From the NCBI RefSeq assembly GCF_946222985.1, contig NZ_CAMIFY010000009.1, forward strand, positions 1-63,420: a stretch of 63,420 nucleotides of DNA. Reading direction: 5' to 3'. The notes below the pieces were generated by a model that saw only the letters and a program-made list of their open reading frames with translations, searched no databases and was not told where the DNA came from. How positions within the stretch are numbered: position 1 is the first letter of the stretch; each line of letters starts with the position of its first letter. Positions 1-11,368 of the stretch are shown one piece after another. The position numbers and the translations under genes were made by a program. This DNA is from an uncultured Corynebacterium sp. (GTDB lineage: Bacteria > Actinomycetota > Actinomycetes > Mycobacteriales > Mycobacteriaceae).

Positions 1-14
1 GGGTCGGGGGCCGT

Positions 15-34
15 GGCTCGACGCGCGTCGAGCC
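15..34. terminator. Perfect 10-bp-arm palindrome, possible terminator
   Basis: GGCTCGACGCGCGTCGAGCC is fully self-complementary and lies 12 nt beyond the stop codon of the minus-strand membrane protein gene. There is no T-tract, so it may instead be a protein-binding palindrome or part of the next transcription unit off the window edge. Confidence 0.35.
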
Positions 35-46
35 GGCGATCGGCGA

Positions 47-547
47 CTAGATGAAGAACATCAGCACCGCGGTGATCAACCAGAGGGCGGCGAAGATGCC
101 CGAGAACATCGCCAGCTGGCCCTTGGCCTTGTCCCAATCCAGGTTCGCGGCCTTGTCGGCGCGCTTGCGGAAATCCGGGTCGTCGGAGAGCTCGTCCTCG
201 CCGGCGACGCCGAGACCGGCCATCATGACGCTCTGCTTCGGGGTGATGACGAAGTACAGCAGCGCCCAGGCGACGATCGCCAGCAGGATCGACATGTGCA
301 GCGCACCCTGCTTGAGGTAGTAATCGAGGTCCGTGAACATCACGCCGAAGCCCAGTAGCGGCACGGCCAGCGAGAACAGGCCGTAGGTGCGGGTGATGGC
401 GTGCATCGTGCGGGCGGCGCCGACGGTGCCGGCCTCGCCGCCGCGGGCGGCCAGCGCCAGGCGCGGGAACATCGAGATGGCGACGGTGACGGGGCCGAGC
501 AGCAGGATCGCCGCGACGACATGGGCGATGAGAACGACGTCGTTCAT
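47..547 (-). CDS. DUF2269-like small integral membrane protein
   Basis: A 166-residue hydrophobic protein with about four predicted membrane segments (near residues 2-24, 50-70, 80-100 and 142-165). The opening MNDVVLIAHVVAAILLLGP and the following charged 'FPRLALAARGG' loop resemble the DUF2269 family of predicted membrane proteins, whose function is unknown. The ATG at 547 was chosen because GAAAGG lies 6-11 nt upstream on the minus strand; a longer frame reaching 658 lacks a ribosome binding site and adds an unlikely Arg-rich leader. The next gene upstream is an unrelated nuclease about 200 nt away, so it is probably monocistronic. Family assignment is from pattern recognition only. Confidence 0.75.
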   Translation of the reverse strand: MNDVVLIAHVVAAILLLGPVTVAISMFPRLALAARGGEAGTVGAARTMHAITRTYGLFSLAVPLLGFGVMFTDLDYYLKQGALHMSILLAIVAWALLYFVITPKQSVMMAGLGVAGEDELSDDPDFRKRADKAANLDWDKAKGQLAMFSGIFAALWLITAVLMFFI

Positions 548-691
548 GTGGTGCCTTTCAAGGGTGGTGAGGCGATATGGGCTGCGGGGCCGAGAGTGTC
601 GGCCCTGCGTGTCATAGGGAAATCGCCAGGCTGGGCGTTTCCTCCATCGGGCCGCCATGTTAGCCGATGGGGCTGGGCGATACCCAAGCGG

Positions 692-710
692 TACCGACGC
701 GGCGTCGGTA
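692..710. repeat. 19-bp perfect palindrome downstream of the HNH gene
   Basis: TACCGACGC-G-GCGTCGGTA, 9-bp arms around one base, lies between the stop of the minus-strand HNH nuclease gene (752) and the start of the DUF2269-like gene (547). It could be a hairpin terminator without a T-tract or an operator for the downstream gene. Confidence 0.35.
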
Positions 711-751
711 AGTGGGGTCGGGGTCCTTCGGTCGACCTCGCGGTGCCCCGG

Positions 752-1414
752 TCACCGCACCCGCGCCCGCACCCCGCATGCGTCGGCCATCGCCTCCCAG
801 TCGGCGACGGACACCGGCAGCCGCCATGCCACCGCGACCCGCAGGTAGCGCGCGGAGTAGTCGCAGCGCAGATCGCGCGGCGGCGGCAGCCAGTCGGCGG
901 GCGTGAGGTCGGATTTCTCGCGGTTGACGTCGGAGGCCACGGGCACGAGGTTGAGGGCGGCGTCGTTGGCGAACTCCCGCCGGCGCCGCGCATCCCAGGA
1001 GTGCGCGCCGAAGTCCCACGCCGCGGCGAGGGGATAGACGTGGTCGACGTCGGCGCCGACCGGTTCGAGCTCCGCGCCGGTGTAGGGGTCGTCGATGACG
1101 CCGTCCGCGTCGCAGCCGGCGCCGCCGAACCAGTCGACGAGCACCGCGTGGCGCGTGTCGCACGGCCCCGACGCGCCCCATCCGCCGAAGCGCTCGCGTT
1201 CGTAGCCGAGCACGGTGATGCGCTCGGCGACGACGGTGACGGTCTCCAGAAGCGTGACGACGCCCCCGTCCACCGCGCCCGGCCCGCCACCGCAGGCCGC
1301 GAACGCCGAGACGGATGCGGCGGAAGCGACGGCGGTGACGGCACGGGCGACGGTGCGGAGGCGGGCGATTGGTGCGGCGCGGGGGAGCGGGGGAACGCGA
1401 AGGAGGCGGGCCAT
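752..1414 (-). CDS. Secreted or lipid-anchored HNH endonuclease family protein (DUF1524/GmrSD C-terminal type)
   Basis: A 220-residue exported protein. An Arg-containing N-terminus is followed by a hydrophobic Ala/Val/Ser-rich stretch (about residues 22-40) ending in FAAC, a possible lipobox. The mature part carries the DUF1524 HNH fold: DHVYP near residue 124, then NDAALNLVPVASDVNREKSD with the conserved Asn and Lys, and a final PPPRDLRCDY segment. These are the metal- and DNA-binding positions of extracellular corynebacterial and streptomycete HNH nucleases, so a role in extracellular DNA degradation or nutrient scavenging is inferred. The ATG at 1414 sits inside a strong hairpin (1402-1439), and no alternative ATG/GTG/TTG is seen before the signal sequence. 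Confidence 0.8.
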   Translation of the reverse strand: MARLLRVPPLPRAAPIARLRTVARAVTAVASAASVSAFAACGGGPGAVDGGVVTLLETVTVVAERITVLGYERERFGGWGASGPCDTRHAVLVDWFGGAGCDADGVIDDPYTGAELEPVGADVDHVYPLAAAWDFGAHSWDARRRREFANDAALNLVPVASDVNREKSDLTPADWLPPPRDLRCDYSARYLRVAVAWRLPVSVADWEAMADACGVRARVR

Positions 1415-1439
1415 GTCCGTTTGGACGCGGCCCGCCTCC
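1402..1439 (-). terminator. Strong hairpin between putP and the HNH gene, overlapping the HNH start codon
   Basis: GGAGGCGGGCC (1402-1412) pairs perfectly with GGCCCGCCTCC (1429-1439) across a 16-nt loop. On the minus strand it lies about 100 nt beyond the putP stop and is followed by CTTCGCG, so it probably terminates putP. The HNH gene's start codon (1414-1412) is in the arm and loop edge, which could also hide it from ribosomes. Confidence 0.5.
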
Positions 1440-1540
1440 CGGCGGTTCCATTCGATTTTCAGAGGGACACCCGTTCGGGGTGGCTCCCGGTCAATCCGCG
1501 CGAACCGGCGCGCGTGGGGCCCTGCGGACCCGATGGTTCA

Positions 1541-3097
1541 TCAGGCCTCGACGGCGGAACCCTTCGGATCGTTGAGCTTCTTCGACTCCTCGGTGGCGAG
1601 GTCGAACTCGGTGGTGATGCGCTCCGAGGGAGCCTTGGTCATCAGCGTCACGGCGATCATCGCGATGGCCGAGGCGGCGACGCCCGGGACGATCTCGTAG
1701 ATGATGTCGGTCAGCGGGCTCATGCCCCAGGCGAAGGACACGACGGCACCGACGATGATGCCCGCCGCGGCACCCGGCACGTTGAGTCGACGCCAGTACA
1801 GCGAGGCGAGGACCACGGGGCCGAAGGCGGAGCCGAAGCCCGCCCAGGCGAAGCCGACCAGCGTCAGGATCGACGAGTTCGGGTTGGCCGCGATCAGGCC
1901 GGCGACCAGCGCGACGACCGCGACGGCGACGCGCGACAGCAGCATCGACGTCGACGACTTCAGGTTCTTGTTGACCACGCCGCGGTAGAGGTCCTCGATC
2001 AGGGCCGAGGAGGACACCAGCAGCTGCGACGAGATCGTCGACATGATGGCCGCGAGCACGGCGGTGAGGATCAGACCGGCGATCAGCGGGTGGAAGATCA
2101 CGCGGGTCAGGTCCAGGAAGATGGTCTCGTACGCCTGCTGGTCCGTGATCGTCGCATCGGGGTTGCGGGCGAAGAACACCGTGGAGACGATGGCGACCAG
2201 GGTGGCGCCGATCATGCAGATGACCTGCCAGGTCACGCCGTAGCGGCGACCGGCGACGGCGTCGGCGGGGGAGCGCAGCGCCATGAATCGCACGATGATG
2301 TGCGGCTGGCCGAAGTAGCCGAGGCCCCAGCCGATGAGGCCGAGGGTGGCCAGGAACGGAAGGCCGGTGAAGGGGTTGAAGAAGCCCTCGACCGGCTCGC
2401 CCTCGGAACCGGGGTACGGGTTCTCGGAGGCGAAGGAGAACATGTCGGAGACGGGCTCGCCGTTGGAGGTGAGCACGAACATGGCCACGACCGGCACGGC
2501 GATCAGGGCGATGAACATGATCACGCCCTGCACGGCGTCGGTGTAGGACACCGCGAGGAAGCCGCCGAAGAGGGTGTAGAGGAGGGTGACGATCGAGACC
2601 AGCAGCAGGCCGGTCATGTAGTCGCCGCCGAAGGTCGACTCCCAGTAACGACCGCCGGCGACCATGCCGGAGGAGACGTAGAAGGTGAAGAAGACCAGGA
2701 TGATGATGCCCGAGGCCACGCGAAGGATCTTCGTCGTGTCATCGAGGCGGTTCTCCAGGAAGGACGGGATCGTGATCGAGTTCTTCGCGACCTTGGTGTA
2801 GGCGCGCAGTCGGGGAGCCGTCAGCTTCCAGTTGGCCCAGGCGCCGATGCACAGGCCGATGGCGATCCACGTCTGGTTGAGTCCGGACAGGTAGATCGCG
2901 CCGGGCAGGCCCATCAGCAGCCAGCCCGACATGTCGGAGGCGCCGGCGGACAGTGCCGCGATGAAGGGGTGCAGGCCGCGGCCGGCGAGCATGTAGTCGT
3001 CGTACTCTGTCGTCTTCTTGTAGGCCGAATAGCCGATGTACAGCATCAGGGCCAGGTAGATGACGATGGCGATCAAAAACCAAGTCGTCGTTTCCAA
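1541..3097 (-). CDS. putP: Sodium/proline symporter PutP
   Basis: A 518-residue member of the sodium:solute symporter family with about 13 membrane helices, the normal size for PutP. Recognisable features are the N-terminal YDDYMLAGRGLHPFIAALSAGASDMSGWLLMG region (quoted in parts: YDDYMLAGR, SAGASDMSGW), which holds the sodium/proline-binding residues of helix 2, and the FGGFLAVSYTDAVQG motif of the central core. It imports proline with Na+ across the cytoplasmic membrane, for osmoprotection or catabolism. The start is TTG at 3097: AAAGGAG lies 8 nt upstream on the minus strand and the encoded METTTWF start matches the family N-terminus. No putA is adjacent. The upstream region is shared with the iron transporter genes, which are divergent. 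Confidence 0.93.
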   Translation of the reverse strand: METTTWFLIAIVIYLALMLYIGYSAYKKTTEYDDYMLAGRGLHPFIAALSAGASDMSGWLLMGLPGAIYLSGLNQTWIAIGLCIGAWANWKLTAPRLRAYTKVAKNSITIPSFLENRLDDTTKILRVASGIIILVFFTFYVSSGMVAGGRYWESTFGGDYMTGLLLVSIVTLLYTLFGGFLAVSYTDAVQGVIMFIALIAVPVVAMFVLTSNGEPVSDMFSFASENPYPGSEGEPVEGFFNPFTGLPFLATLGLIGWGLGYFGQPHIIVRFMALRSPADAVAGRRYGVTWQVICMIGATLVAIVSTVFFARNPDATITDQQAYETIFLDLTRVIFHPLIAGLILTAVLAAIMSTISSQLLVSSSALIEDLYRGVVNKNLKSSTSMLLSRVAVAVVALVAGLIAANPNSSILTLVGFAWAGFGSAFGPVVLASLYWRRLNVPGAAAGIIVGAVVSFAWGMSPLTDIIYEIVPGVAASAIAMIAVTLMTKAPSERITTEFDLATEESKKLNDPKGSAVEA

Positions 3098-3205
3098 GTG
3101 GTCCGCTCCTTTGGGATCGGGTGTTGAGGATTACTCACGCAAAAGTGACTCACAGACGGTGTCATGCCGTGCGGAGGGGTTGCAAAACGATGACCTGCAT
3201 TTATC

Positions 3206-3229
3206 GGTTCGATGGGGTCAATTCGAACC
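3206..3229. repeat. Inverted repeat GGTTCGA/TCGAACC in the putP upstream region
   Basis: Two 7-bp arms (3206-3212 and 3223-3229) are separated by 10 bp, about 110 nt upstream of the putP start. The size fits an operator for a dimeric regulator. It contains TTGACC on the minus strand, but no well-spaced -10 was found. Confidence 0.3.
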
Positions 3230-3395
3230 TTAATGCCGCCTGTGAGCGGCGAGGATAACGAACCGGCAACAATGTGGCTCACACCGCAATTCGGGGTGGC
3301 TGCGACGTCCCGTTTTCGCGTGACGACGGGCCGGGACCCCGTGGTCGCACCGTTCGCCGAGTCGTTTCGGGGGCCGACGTTGATCACCGATCAAG

Positions 3396-3414
3396 TATGG
3401 TAAGACTTACTTCG
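3396..3414 (+). promoter_or_regulatory. DtxR-like iron box 1
   Basis: TATGGTAAGACTTACTTCG matches 11 of 19 positions of the DtxR/IdeR consensus TTAGGTTAGSCTAACCTAA and has the perfect core GTAAG-A-CTTAC. It lies about 160 nt before an iron-type ABC importer, where iron-dependent repression is expected. Confidence 0.55.
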
Positions 3415-3419
3415 GCCCT

Positions 3420-3438
3420 ATTGGTAATCCTTACCAAT
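3420..3438 (+). promoter_or_regulatory. DtxR-like iron box 2 (perfect palindrome)
   Basis: ATTGGTAATCCTTACCAAT is an 8+3+8 perfect palindrome and matches about 12 of 19 positions of the DtxR consensus. Its centre is 24 bp from that of box 1, so two dimers could bind in tandem over the transporter promoter. Confidence 0.6.
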
Positions 3439-3570
3439 TGTTGCAGAGGCGTCGCACATGTCCGGACGCCCAGCGGCGAACGCCCGATCACGGGCGCCGC
3501 CGGCCCGCGCCGATACGCCCGACGCGCAACCGTCGGCGCGCCCGTCCACGAACCGAAAGGCACCGTTTCC

Positions 3571-4803
3571 GTGCATCGACCGACCATCATCAATCCGCGG
3601 TCCCGCAAGACCTCCGCCGCCATCGCCGTCGCCGCCGGCGCCGCACTCCTGCTCACCGCGTGCTCCGGCGCCGGCGCGCAGGGGGAGCCGGGAACCGATT
3701 CGGGCGATGCCGGCGCAGGCGGCGACGCCGCGCTGACCGTCACCGACGTCGCGGGCCGCACCGTCAGCTTCGACGAGCGGCCCGAGCGAGTGATCCTCGG
3801 CGAGGGGCGCGCCGCCTTCGTCACGGCGATGCTGGACAAGAAGAATCCGACGGACAAGGTCGTCGCCTGGGGCGGGGACCTCCACTCGGCCGCGCCGTCG
3901 TTCGAGGAGAAGCTCTTCGAGGCCCATCCGGCGGCGAAGGACGTGCCGGTCATCGGCACCATCTCCAAGGGCGACGTGTCGGTGGAGAACCTGCTCGCGC
4001 ACGACCCCGACGTCATAGTGCTCACCCTCGACCACAAGAAGGCCGCCGAGGAAAACGGTCTGCTGGGCAAACTCGACCAGGCCGGCCTGAAGTACGTCTT
4101 CACGGACTTCCGCCAGAAGCCGCTGGAGAACACCACCGCCTCGGTGGAACTGCTCGGCGACGTCCTCGACGAGGCCGACGCCGCCAAGCGCTTCGTCGAC
4201 ATGTACGACGCCAAGGTCTCCGACGTCCGCGATCGGGCCAAGGGCCTCGACCACAAGCCGCGCACCTTCGTGTGGCGCGCGGCGGGCCTGAAGGACTGCT
4301 GCGCGACGGTGAACAAGTCCAACCTCGGCGACCTCGTCAACGCCGCCGGCGGCGACAACATCGGCGACCACATCCTCGACACCGAGTTCGGAGACCTCAC
4401 CGCGGAGAAGGTCATCGCCGAAGCGCCCGACGAGATCATCGCCACCGGCGGCTCGTGGGCGGCGGACCCGGAGAAGCCGGAGATCCTGCCCCACGTCGAG
4501 CTCGGCTACGGCGCCGATCCCGCCGCGGCCGCGCGCACGCTGGAGGGCGTGACCGCCACCCCGGGCTTCGAGCACCTCACGGCACCGAAGTCCGGTGACC
4601 TCAACGGTCTCTACCACCAGTTCTACGACTCGCCCTACAACGTCTTCGCCCTGCAGCAGATCGCGGTGTGGCTCCACCCGGAGGAGTTCTCCGACCTCGA
4701 CCCGGTGGCCGAGTTCGAGGAGTTCCACCGCGAGTTCCTGCCCTTCGAGCTCAGCGGCACGTTCTTCACCTCCACCGGCGACGAGGACGGCGCGGGCAAG
4801 TGA
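3571..4803 (+). CDS. Iron/siderophore ABC transporter substrate-binding lipoprotein
   Basis: A 410-residue exported binding protein of the FecB/TroA-like periplasmic-binding class. After a basic start and hydrophobic segment (about residues 12-30) it has a clear lipobox, LLLTAC, so the mature protein is lipid-anchored outside the membrane. The characteristic opening DVAGRTVSFDERPERVILGE follows the anchor. It should capture ferric siderophore or a related chelate and deliver it to the permease encoded next. The GTG at 3571 was chosen because it directly precedes the signal peptide and has GAAAGG upstream; the longer upstream frame would bury the signal sequence. The stop overlaps the permease start, forming a three-gene operon under two DtxR-like boxes. 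The exact substrate cannot be read from sequence. Confidence 0.88.
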   Translation: MHRPTIINPRSRKTSAAIAVAAGAALLLTACSGAGAQGEPGTDSGDAGAGGDAALTVTDVAGRTVSFDERPERVILGEGRAAFVTAMLDKKNPTDKVVAWGGDLHSAAPSFEEKLFEAHPAAKDVPVIGTISKGDVSVENLLAHDPDVIVLTLDHKKAAEENGLLGKLDQAGLKYVFTDFRQKPLENTTASVELLGDVLDEADAAKRFVDMYDAKVSDVRDRAKGLDHKPRTFVWRAAGLKDCCATVNKSNLGDLVNAAGGDNIGDHILDTEFGDLTAEKVIAEAPDEIIATGGSWAADPEKPEILPHVELGYGADPAAAARTLEGVTATPGFEHLTAPKSGDLNGLYHQFYDSPYNVFALQQIAVWLHPEEFSDLDPVAEFEEFHREFLPFELSGTFFTSTGDEDGAGK

Positions 4804-5933
4804 CCGTGACCGCCCCCGTCTCATCCGCCGAGGCCCGCTCTGAAGGACGCTCCGAATCCCACTCCGAATCCCACTCCGGAGACTCCTCGGGAGCGGACGC
4901 CGCCGCGGGGTACCGCTCGCGTGCGCGCCGCAAGCTCGCGGCGATCGCGGTGCTCGTCGCCCTGGCCTTCGCCGCGTTCGTCGTGGCCACGGCCGTCGGG
5001 CCGCTGGGCCTGTCCATCCGCGAGGTCCTCGCCGGCATCGTAAATCCGTCTTCGGTGGATGAGCGCACCGCCACCGTGCTGTGGAATCTGCGGCTGCCGA
5101 TGTCGGTCATGGCCGTGCTCATCGGCGCGTCGCTGTCGCTGGCCGGCGCGCAGATGCAGACCATTCTCGACAATCCGCTGGCGGAGCCGTTCACGTTGGG
5201 AATCTCCGCGGCGGCCGCGTTCGGCGGGGCCGCGTCGATCGTGCTGGGTTGGTCGATCGTCGCCCACCCGCAGTTCAACCTCGCGGCGGTGGCGTGGGCC
5301 TCGGCGATGGTCGCCGCGGCGGTGGTCATGATGGCCGCCCTGTGGCGCGGCGCCGGTTCCGAATCGATGATCCTGCTGGGCATCTCGCTGGTGTTCCTCT
5401 TCCAGGCCCTGTTGGCGCTCGTGCAGTACCGGGCCAGCACCGAGGCGCTGCAGCAGATCGTCTTCTGGACGATGGGCTCCCTCGGCCGCGCCACGTGGAC
5501 CGCCGACGGGCTGCTCGCCGTCGCCCTCGTCGCGGCGGTGCCGTTCACCATGGTCAACGCGTGGAAGCTCACGGCCCTGCGCCTGGGTGACGCGCGGGCC
5601 ACGGCGATGGGCGTCGATGTCGCGCGGCTGCGCCTGACCACGTTGGTCGTCGCCTCTCTGTTGGCGGCGACGGCCGTGGCCTTCGCGGGCATCATCGGGT
5701 TCATCGGGCTCGTCGGTCCCCACGTCGCGCGCATGCTCGTCGGCGAGGATCACCGGTTCTTCGCCCCCGCGTCGATGGCCGCCGGCGCCGCCCTGCTCGC
5801 CGCCGCCCACGCGGTGTCGATCACGGTGGTGCCGGGCATCGCCGTGCCCATCGGCATCATCACCGCGCTGGTGGGCGTGCCCTTCTTCGTCGCGCTCATC
5901 TTCGCGCGGCGACGCACGATGGGCGGTGCCTGA
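4800..5933 (+). CDS. Iron ABC transporter permease, FecCD family
   Basis: A 377-residue polytopic membrane protein of the FecCD/BtuC family with roughly ten helices. Family hallmarks are RLPMSVMAVLIGASLSLAGAQMQ (residues near 95-120, LAGAQMQ being the conserved coupling region), LGISAAAAFGG, GSLGRATW and the cytoplasmic GFIGLVGPHVARML loop that contacts the ATPase. It moves the iron chelate across the membrane. The GTG at 4800 overlaps the binding-protein stop as GTGA, indicating translational coupling; a GTG at 4806 is an alternative. The cytoplasmic N-terminus is unusually Ser/Glu/His rich (repeated SESHSESHS). Confidence 0.88.
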   Translation: MTVTAPVSSAEARSEGRSESHSESHSGDSSGADAAAGYRSRARRKLAAIAVLVALAFAAFVVATAVGPLGLSIREVLAGIVNPSSVDERTATVLWNLRLPMSVMAVLIGASLSLAGAQMQTILDNPLAEPFTLGISAAAAFGGAASIVLGWSIVAHPQFNLAAVAWASAMVAAAVVMMAALWRGAGSESMILLGISLVFLFQALLALVQYRASTEALQQIVFWTMGSLGRATWTADGLLAVALVAAVPFTMVNAWKLTALRLGDARATAMGVDVARLRLTTLVVASLLAATAVAFAGIIGFIGLVGPHVARMLVGEDHRFFAPASMAAGAALLAAAHAVSITVVPGIAVPIGIITALVGVPFFVALIFARRRTMGGA

Positions 5934-5934
5934 C

Positions 5935-6774
5935 ATGAAGAACATGAAGGACACGGCGAGCATGGGAAACACTGCGGCCGCGTCGAACGCGCACCCGTCG
6001 TCAAGCGGGAACACCCTGACCCTGCGGGCCCTGCGCCGCAGGTACGGGCGCCGGGAGGTGCTGCGCGGCGTCGACGTCGGGCCACTGGTCGGCGGCACCG
6101 TCACGGGGCTCATCGGGCCCAACGCGGCCGGCAAATCGACCCTGGTCAAGGCCGTCGCCGGCATCGGCCGCATCGACGGCGGCGCCATCGAGGCCATCGT
6201 CGGCGGGCGGCGCCTGGAGGGTCGGGCGCTGCGCGAGGCCATCGGCTACGTGCCGCAGGAACTGCCGGGCAGCGCGTCGTTGACGGCGTTCGAGACGGTG
6301 CTGGTGTCCTCGCGGCGCGGCGGCATGTGGCGCGTCGGCGACGACGCGCTGGGCCTGGCCGCCGACGGGATGGAGCGCCTCGGCATCGGCCACCTCGCCG
6401 ACCGGGGGCTGGGGGAGCTCTCCGGCGGGCAGCGCCAGCTCGTCGCCGTCGCGCAGATGCTCGTGCGGCGCCCGGCGGTGATGCTCCTCGACGAGCCGAC
6501 CTCGGCGCTCGACCTGCGACACCAGGTCGAACTGCTGCGGTTGATCCGCCGGGAGGCCCGCGAGACCGGGGCGGTGGCGGTGGTGGCGATCCACGACCTG
6601 AACCTGGCCGCGCGCTACTGCGACGGCCTGGTCGTCCTCGCCGGCGGCGTCACCCGCGCCCAGGGTCACCCCGCCGACGTGTTGGAGCCGGGGTTGCTCG
6701 ACGAGGTCTACGGCATCCGGGCCCGCGTGCTCGACGACGCCGGCGTCCCCGTCGTCTGCCCCGTGCCCGAATAG
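5935..6774 (+). CDS. Iron ABC transporter ATP-binding protein
   Basis: A 279-residue ABC ATPase, third gene of the iron importer operon. Visible motifs are Walker A GPNAAGKST (Ala in place of the usual Gly at the fourth position), the Q-loop YVPQELPG, the signature LSGGQRQ, Walker B VMLLDEPTSALD and the switch His in IHDLN. It energises the FecCD-type permease. An ATG at 5935 follows the permease stop (5931-5933); an in-frame GTG at 5926 that overlaps the permease end is equally possible and adds three residues. The first 20 or so residues, Met/Lys/Asn rich, precede the ABC domain and have no clear role. Confidence 0.88.
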   Translation: MKNMKDTASMGNTAAASNAHPSSSGNTLTLRALRRRYGRREVLRGVDVGPLVGGTVTGLIGPNAAGKSTLVKAVAGIGRIDGGAIEAIVGGRRLEGRALREAIGYVPQELPGSASLTAFETVLVSSRRGGMWRVGDDALGLAADGMERLGIGHLADRGLGELSGGQRQLVAVAQMLVRRPAVMLLDEPTSALDLRHQVELLRLIRREARETGAVAVVAIHDLNLAARYCDGLVVLAGGVTRAQGHPADVLEPGLLDEVYGIRARVLDDAGVPVVCPVPE

Positions 6775-6792
6775 GCGCCCGGCCCGGGGCGC
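6775..6792 (+). terminator. Weak hairpin after the iron transporter operon
   Basis: GCGCCC (6775-6780) can pair with GGGCGC (6787-6792) immediately after the ATPase stop codon. There is no T-tract, so termination may be weak or Rho dependent. Confidence 0.25.
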
Positions 6793-6825
6793 GGCCGCGA
6801 CGGCGGGGCGATCCGGGGCGGGTGG

Positions 6826-6831
6826 CACAAT
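6826..6831 (+). promoter_or_regulatory. Leaderless -10 element for the SNF2 gene
   Basis: CACAAT lies 6 nt before the ATG at 6838, so transcription would begin at or next to the start codon. No Shine-Dalgarno sequence is present, which fits a leaderless message. Confidence 0.5.
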
Positions 6832-6837
6832 CGGGGC

Positions 6838-10141
<3,304 letters not shown>

Positions 10142-10155
<14 letters not shown>

Positions 10156-11212
10156 CGTCACCTGGGGCGACAACGTCATTTACGCCGACTTCGGCGCCCG
10201 CGCCGCGGCGCCGGGGGCGAAGGCGAAAAAGGGGCGGCCGGAGCGTCGCAAAGCAGGTGGAAAAGTCGTGCGGCCCTCCACCGACGTCGCGCGCCGACTC
10301 TACGACGCGGTGGCCGACGCGGCGGACGAGCAGCGCCGCGCGCGGGGTGAGGCGTACTTCCGCGAGGGCCACGTGCTGGGCTTCCGGATGGTCGACGGGC
10401 AGATCGTCGGCGAGGTCAAGGGCAGCCAGATCGAACCGTTCACGGTGCTGCTCAAACTGCCGTTCCGCGACGGCGCCGATCAGGGCGTCGACGGCCTGCT
10501 GCGGTGGATGGCGGAGACCAACGGCGCCGCCGACGACCTGGAGAAGGGGTGGCTGCCGGAAGTGCGGCTGTCGGCGTTGCTGCTGGCCGAGGACGAATCG
10601 GTGACGTGCCGGTGCTCCTGCCCCGACCCGATCCTGGTGTGCAAGCACGCGGTGGCCGTGGCGGCGGCCGCGGCGCAGGCGCTGGACGCCGAGCCGATGC
10701 GCGCCCTGGAACTGCGCGGGACCGGCGTGCACGAGGCGCGGCACACCCTGGCCCGCCTCATCGCCGAAGCGGCCGGTCGGGCGACGGCGCGCCATGGCCG
10801 GGGCGGAGCCGACGGTGACGGCGACGGCGACGGCGATGGTGCGGGTGCCGATGGCCACGGGCGCCGGCCGGTGCGTCGGCCCACGGGGCCGCTGACCGGG
10901 GATCCGGTGCTCGAACTGGTCGAGGAGGATTTCTGGGGCACCGACCTGCCGGCGCTGGAGGTGCCGGCGCCCGAGCCGATGGAGGTGTTGCGCGACACCG
11001 ACCCGACGCTGCTGCACGCGGCGCTGCGCACGACGACGGTGCTGTCGGTGGAGACCCTGCGGGCGGTGTCGGACCTGGAGGACTGCTGGGACCACCTGCT
11101 GTCGCCGCCGTCCTTCGGCGACGTCGACCTCGACGACGGCATCGACCGTCGCCGTGGCCGCGACGACGACGGGGTGGTCGCCGCGTCGTTCGATGACGAC
11201 GACGAAGACTGA
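10142..11212 (+). CDS. SWIM zinc-finger protein
   Basis: A 356-residue protein with a SWIM zinc finger (CxCx6CxH: Cys158, Cys160, Cys167, His169, plus Cys156), a fold that binds nucleic acid or protein. The preceding part (residues about 45-150) is predicted globular. After the finger comes an acidic Gly-Asp repeat (about residues 220-240) that looks like a flexible linker, then a C-terminal segment ending in an acidic tail. The ATG at 10142 lies within the SNF2 gene's last codons and has GGAG 8-10 nt upstream, so the two are translationally coupled and probably form a complex. The molecular role of such SNF2-SWIM pairs in actinobacteria is not established. Confidence 0.85.
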
Positions 11213-11355
11213 TCGCGGGGGACTGGGGTCCGGGGACCGAAGAGCGAGGGCTGAGGACCGGGGACCGGGCACCGAACGTGCGGTGCCCCTGGAATCGACT
11301 CGAACGGGTGTGCTAAATGGGGGTGTCTCGGCGGGCGTCGATCCGGGGGCTCTGA

Positions 11356-11362
11356 TAGGAAT
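11356..11362 (+). promoter_or_regulatory. Candidate leaderless -10 for the Mre11-like gene
   Basis: TAGGAAT ends 6 nt before the ATG at 11369, in the same layout as other leaderless promoters in this window. It lies in a 156-nt gap (11213-11368) that otherwise holds only a repetitive 'GGGGACCG' type GC-rich stretch. Confidence 0.4.
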
Positions 11363-11368
11363 CGGGGC

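Larger units (their letters stand above)
3098..3570. promoter_or_regulatory. Divergent regulatory region between putP and the iron ABC transporter
   Basis: This 473-nt non-coding stretch separates divergent genes. It holds the putP ribosome binding site (minus strand, 3106-3112), an inverted repeat at 3206-3229, the small palindrome TGATC-ACC-GATCA (3381-3393), and two DtxR-like boxes (3396-3414 and 3420-3438). From about 3440 to 3553 only a GC-rich leader of the transporter gene is seen. The reading frame running through it in phase with the transporter has no credible start or ribosome binding site before 3571. Confidence 0.6.

Noticed and set aside
401..3127. A 908-residue plus-strand frame antisense to putP and the HNH gene
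   Set aside because: Asp/Gly/Val/Arg-rich low-information sequence mirrored from putP; the opposite strand is a clear symporter.
10808..10845. Gly-Asp codon repeat in the SWIM gene considered as a satellite or CRISPR-like array
   Set aside because: The 6-nt GGCGAC units lie in frame in a coding gene and have no spacers; it is a low-complexity linker.
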